Source of the DNA: Victivallis vadensis
GTDB lineage: Bacteria; Verrucomicrobiota; Lentisphaeria; Victivallales; Victivallaceae
Direction: 5' to 3'
Length of the DNA: 64,000 bases
NCBI RefSeq assembly: GCF_003096415.1
Contig: NZ_QEKH01000011.1
Span: 62,001-126,000, forward strand
The notes under the pieces are model-generated. The model did not search any database, had not been told where the DNA came from, and saw only the letters and a program-made list of their open reading frames with translations. This document shows, one piece after another, positions 61,497 through 64,000 of the stretch (position 1 is its first letter; each line of letters begins with the position of its first letter). Made by a program: the position numbers and the translations under genes.

Positions 61497-62732
61497 TTAC
61501 TTCTGCTCTTCGGCCTTCGGTTCTTCGGCTTTCGGCTCTTCTTCGTAGTAGACGAAGTCGCCGACCTGCACGCTCTTGCCGTCCTTGGGCAGATTGGCCA
61601 GCAGGCAGTCGTCGGCCACATCGGTGACGGTGACGCGGGCGATGAATTCGGAACCCTTCTTGTCAAGCTCGCCGCGGGTAATCACCAGCTGGAGTCCGGG
61701 AGCGATGCCGGGATCGACTTCCGCGACCTTGTTGCCGATCTGCTGCGGCACCACGCTGTTCTTGCCGAGGTTGATGCAGACATAGCCGTAACGGTCGTTG
61801 ACTTCAAGTACCTTGCCCTGGATCGCCTTGCGCGCTTCCACGGAACCGGCCTTCCACGGAGCCGGGATGGTATCCTTCATATCGATGCCGAGCGCCCGCT
61901 TGAGTTCGTTCAACTGGCCGTCTTTGGTGCCGACGGTCTTGTTCAGCATCGCGATCTTGTTGTCGCGCTCGTTGATCTGGCGTTGCAGGTTCTGGATATT
62001 CTGCTTGGCCTTGTCGACTTCGCTGACCATTCCCTGATACTTGCCCTTGAGGTCGCGAACGGCCTGAAGGGTCTTGTTCAGCGAATTGTTGTAATTTTTG
62101 TCGTCGAAGTTGGGGGCGCCGGCGCCGGTCTGGCTGTTGATGTCGCGGATCTTGGCTTCATAAGCGTTACGGCGGCTCTTGATCTGGTTGAGCGCATCGG
62201 TAAGCTGCTTCATCGCATTGGTATCGCCGTCTTTGAGAGCCCTGGCGTTGAGGTTGACATTGAGGGTGTTGCGCACGAGATTCACGAACTGGTCGATCGT
62301 CCTGTTGCGTTTTGTAATCGCGTCGTTGACCCCCTTCATCACATCCAGCTTGCCGGCGGCATAGGTGTCGAGCCCGGTCAGCCCCTGCTTGTTGATGTTC
62401 CGGAGTTCGGCGGAGGAGGAGACCCGCAGCAGCGCATCGGCGAGCTCGTCGCGCTGGATGGTCAGGTCCTTGACCAATTTGGTGATCTTCCGCAGGTTTT
62501 CATCGAGGGTCGCGTAATTGGTATGGCCGAGAGCTTCCGGAGTCAGTTCCTTGGCGACTTTGGTCCCGCTGTTGCGATCGATTTCGACAGCAGCCTGATT
62601 GATGGCGGTCGCCATCTTGTCCCAGCCGCCGACCAGCTGCCCGCGCTTCTCAAAGAGAAAATAGGAAAAAACTGCGCTGGCTGCGGCCAGGAGAAGAATC
62701 AGGACGCTCAAAATTACGTTAACAACTTTCAT
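61497..62732 (-). CDS. Membrane-anchored coiled-coil protein of unknown function
   Basis: 411 residues. N-terminal membrane helix (7-27), then long coiled-coil stretches (about 70-120 and 190-285, with heptads such as KQNIQNLQRQINERDNKIAM) and a C-terminal beta-rich domain (about 290-395, GYVCINLGKNSVVP, LVITRGELDKKGS, VTDVADDCLLANL) that ends in an acidic tail with the direct repeat PKAEEPKAEE. It resembles conserved envelope proteins of the PVC group with an unknown role. GGAGAG precedes the ATG. TTGACA-type promoter at 62814-62842. Two tiny membrane genes follow. Confidence 0.82.
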   Translation of the reverse strand: MKVVNVILSVLILLLAAASAVFSYFLFEKRGQLVGGWDKMATAINQAAVEIDRNSGTKVAKELTPEALGHTNYATLDENLRKITKLVKDLTIQRDELADALLRVSSSAELRNINKQGLTGLDTYAAGKLDVMKGVNDAITKRNRTIDQFVNLVRNTLNVNLNARALKDGDTNAMKQLTDALNQIKSRRNAYEAKIRDINSQTGAGAPNFDDKNYNNSLNKTLQAVRDLKGKYQGMVSEVDKAKQNIQNLQRQINERDNKIAMLNKTVGTKDGQLNELKRALGIDMKDTIPAPWKAGSVEARKAIQGKVLEVNDRYGYVCINLGKNSVVPQQIGNKVAEVDPGIAPGLQLVITRGELDKKGSEFIARVTVTDVADDCLLANLPKDGKSVQVGDFVYYEEEPKAEEPKAEEQK

Positions 62733-62813
62733 CGGGGCTCTCCAACTGATTTTTTGTTGACTTATACCGTTTATTGATCAAAAAAAATAAATTCAATGCG
62801 CTGTTGCGCTAAA

Positions 62814-62842
62814 ACTGTAGCACCACAAAAATATATTGTCAA
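62814..62842 (-). promoter_or_regulatory. Promoter of the coiled-coil protein unit
   Basis: Minus strand TTGACA (62837-62842), 17 bp, TACAGT (62814-62819). Confidence 0.7.
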
Positions 62843-62913
62843 ATGACATTGAGGTGAGTTTTCGCAAATAAGTTGATTTTTTTTGCCGAAAAGGGATTTT
62901 CCGGCGCTTCGCG

Positions 62914-63192
62914 CTATAAAACGAATTTGACGCCTTCGACCGCAGCCAGGTCGGCGGCGAGCGCCTCCATCATTTCCCGGGAAATCAGGGTGGCGGGAGC
63001 TTTGAAGGTCTGATAGCGTCCGCTGCTGGAATTCAGGCCGTTGTGCAGAAGCGGCGGCTGTTCGTATTTTTCCAGCACCGCGGCCAGAGCGGGGCGGGCG
63101 GCTTCGGCTTTTGCGGTTTCCACGATCACGCGGAATTCCCAGTCGACGGGGAAACGGAGCTCTTGCTTCTGGGGATCAATCTGTTTTGCCAT
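62914..63192 (-). CDS. DUF493 (YbeD-like) family protein
   Basis: 92 residues from ATG 63192 (weak upstream site; TTG 63210 is possible). The ferredoxin-like fold pattern RFPVDWEFRVIVETAKAE, SSSGRYQTFKAP and a terminal VEGVKFVL match the DUF493 group; the family regulates the start of a lipoyl or peptide process in some bacteria but no role is fixed. It lies behind a terminator that follows the cysteine desulfurase gene on the same strand. Confidence 0.72.
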   Translation of the reverse strand: MAKQIDPQKQELRFPVDWEFRVIVETAKAEAARPALAAVLEKYEQPPLLHNGLNSSSGRYQTFKAPATLISREMMEALAADLAAVEGVKFVL

Positions 63193-63220
63193 GATTTGAA
63201 ATACTTTCAATACTGAATTT

Positions 63221-63253
63221 GAAAAACCGGCTCCGGGAAAAACGGAGCCGGTT
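63221..63253 (-). terminator. Rho-independent terminator of the cysteine desulfurase gene
   Basis: AACCGGCTCCG (63225-63235) pairs with CGGAGCCGGTT (63243-63253); minus-strand reading ends in TTTTTC. Confidence 0.88.
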
Positions 63254-63267
63254 GAAGCCTGAATCCT

Positions 63268-64000
63268 TTATTTGCCGCGCTCCTGCCAGTAGGGAGAGAT
63301 TTCCCGGAGCTGGGCGATGATCGGCGGCAGCGCCTCGATCACCTTGTCGATCTCCGCGGCGGTGTTGAAGCGCGACAGGCTGAACCGGATCGTGCCGTGC
63401 GCGGCAGTATAGGGCAGCCCCATCGCACGCAGCACGTGCGAAGGCTCCAGGCTTCCCGTGGTACAGGCCGAACCGCTCGACGCGCAGATGTTCAGCCGGT
63501 CGAGCAGCATCAGGATCGATTCGCCCTCGATATATTCGAAGCTGATCGAAGCGGTGTTCGGCAGGCGGTTCTCGATATCGCCGTTGATCCGCACATTCGG
63601 AATGCGTTCCAGCACTCCCTTTTCCAGCCGGTCGCGCAGCTCCGCGAGCTGGAGGCGTTCGACAGGCAGGTAAGTCTGCGCGAGTTCGCACGCCTTGCCG
63701 AGTCCGATGATCGAAGTGACATTTTCGGTTCCCGCCCGGCGGGAGCGCTCCTGGTGTCCGCCGAAGATCAGCGGCCGGAAACGGAGGCCGCGCCGCACGA
63801 ACAGCGCGCCGACTCCCTTCGGAGCATGCAGTTTATGGCCGGAAATGCTCAGAAAATCGATGTCGAGCCCGTCCACGTCGATCTGCACCTTGCCCGCCGC
63901 CTGCACCGCGTCGGTGTGGAACAGCGCGCCCTTTTCATGGGCGAGGCCGACCAGTTCAGCGATCGGGAAGATCGTGCCGGTTTCGTTGTTGGCCCACATC
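63268..64000 (-). CDS. Cysteine desulfurase (NifS/IscS type), 5' end outside window
   Basis: At least 243 codons are visible; the N-terminal part lies beyond the window edge. It removes sulfur from cysteine for Fe-S clusters and tRNA thiolation. The PLP-lysine motif SISGHKLHAPKG is followed by the catalytic loop SSGSACTTGSLEPSHVL with its Cys, and RAGTENV and GTIRFSLSRFNT are the group I (NifS/IscS) features. It is consistent with the need of the [FeFe] hydrogenase for Fe-S clusters, although not linked to it here. Confidence 0.95.
   Translation of the reverse strand, partial: MWANNETGTIFPIAELVGLAHEKGALFHTDAVQAAGKVQIDVDGLDIDFLSISGHKLHAPKGVGALFVRRGLRFRPLIFGGHQERSRRAGTENVTSIIGLGKACELAQTYLPVERLQLAELRDRLEKGVLERIPNVRINGDIENRLPNTASISFEYIEGESILMLLDRLNICASSGSACTTGSLEPSHVLRAMGLPYTAAHGTIRFSLSRFNTAAEIDKVIEALPPIIAQLREISPYWQERGK

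Overview
The window looks like a chromosomal segment of a high-GC, fermentative member of the PVC superphylum, most probably a Lentisphaerota (Victivallis-like) bacterium. This rests on three things seen here: several prepilin-type proteins with the [17 protein letters not shown] helix, one of them in an operon with a LacI repressor and secreted carbohydrate-active enzymes; a 51-residue small basic protein of the type found in Verrucomicrobia, Planctomycetes and relatives; and a three-subunit [FeFe] hydrogenase of fermenters. The taxon is an inference. No rRNA, tRNA, CRISPR array, integrase or transposase was recognised.

Layout. 1-5585 (minus strand): LacI-type repressor, pseudopilin, metallophosphoesterase, GH5 glycosidase and a truncated esterase form one operon with a consensus promoter and a probable LacI operator at the start site. 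5700-6505: dense repeats. 6588-11836: secreted esterase, then metK-adenosine kinase-ahcY (activated methyl cycle) and a Pal lipoprotein. 12068-15227: ilvE-panC-hisD. 15595-22113: aldehyde dehydrogenase, alr, rny, 5-formyl-THF cyclo-ligase and rarA. 22765-25379: WaaP-like kinase homologue, MarR regulator and MATE pump. 25683-29862: hydCBA. 29949-30633: large inverted repeat. 30673-36037: pepF, srkA, small basic protein, 5'-nucleotidase and a VOC protein. 36170-45047: purB-uxaC, purM, a TerB/AI-2E membrane fusion, an esterase lipoprotein and a DUF4105 protein. 45146-45665: second copy of the long repeat. 45953-51336: two tandem pilins, an O-antigen-ligase-like protein and a GT39-like protein. 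51387-58509: proB, miaB, a polytopic membrane protein with a GT2-like protein, dCMP deaminase, heptose-phosphate adenylyltransferase and a small basic helical protein. 58946-59568: a MntA/HepT toxin-antitoxin pair. 59774-64000: ornithine-type decarboxylase, two very small membrane/lipoprotein genes behind a coiled-coil protein, a DUF493-like protein and a truncated cysteine desulfurase.

Regulation. Promoters fit a sigma-70 pattern (TTGNNN, 16-18 bp, then TATAAT or TATATT) and can be placed for many units. At least eight gene junctions are ATGA overlaps and three more overlap by 8 nt, so translational coupling is common.

The strongest undescribed signal is noncoding. A long dispersed intergenic element (about 520-640 bp, two copies 39 kb apart) keeps perfect hairpins although one stem sequence differs between the copies. 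A separate shorter hairpin element has at least seven copies, and its head end faces the nearest gene at most sites. Two copies of the shorter family, arranged tail to tail, build an inverted repeat with arms of about 240 bp between hydA and pepF.
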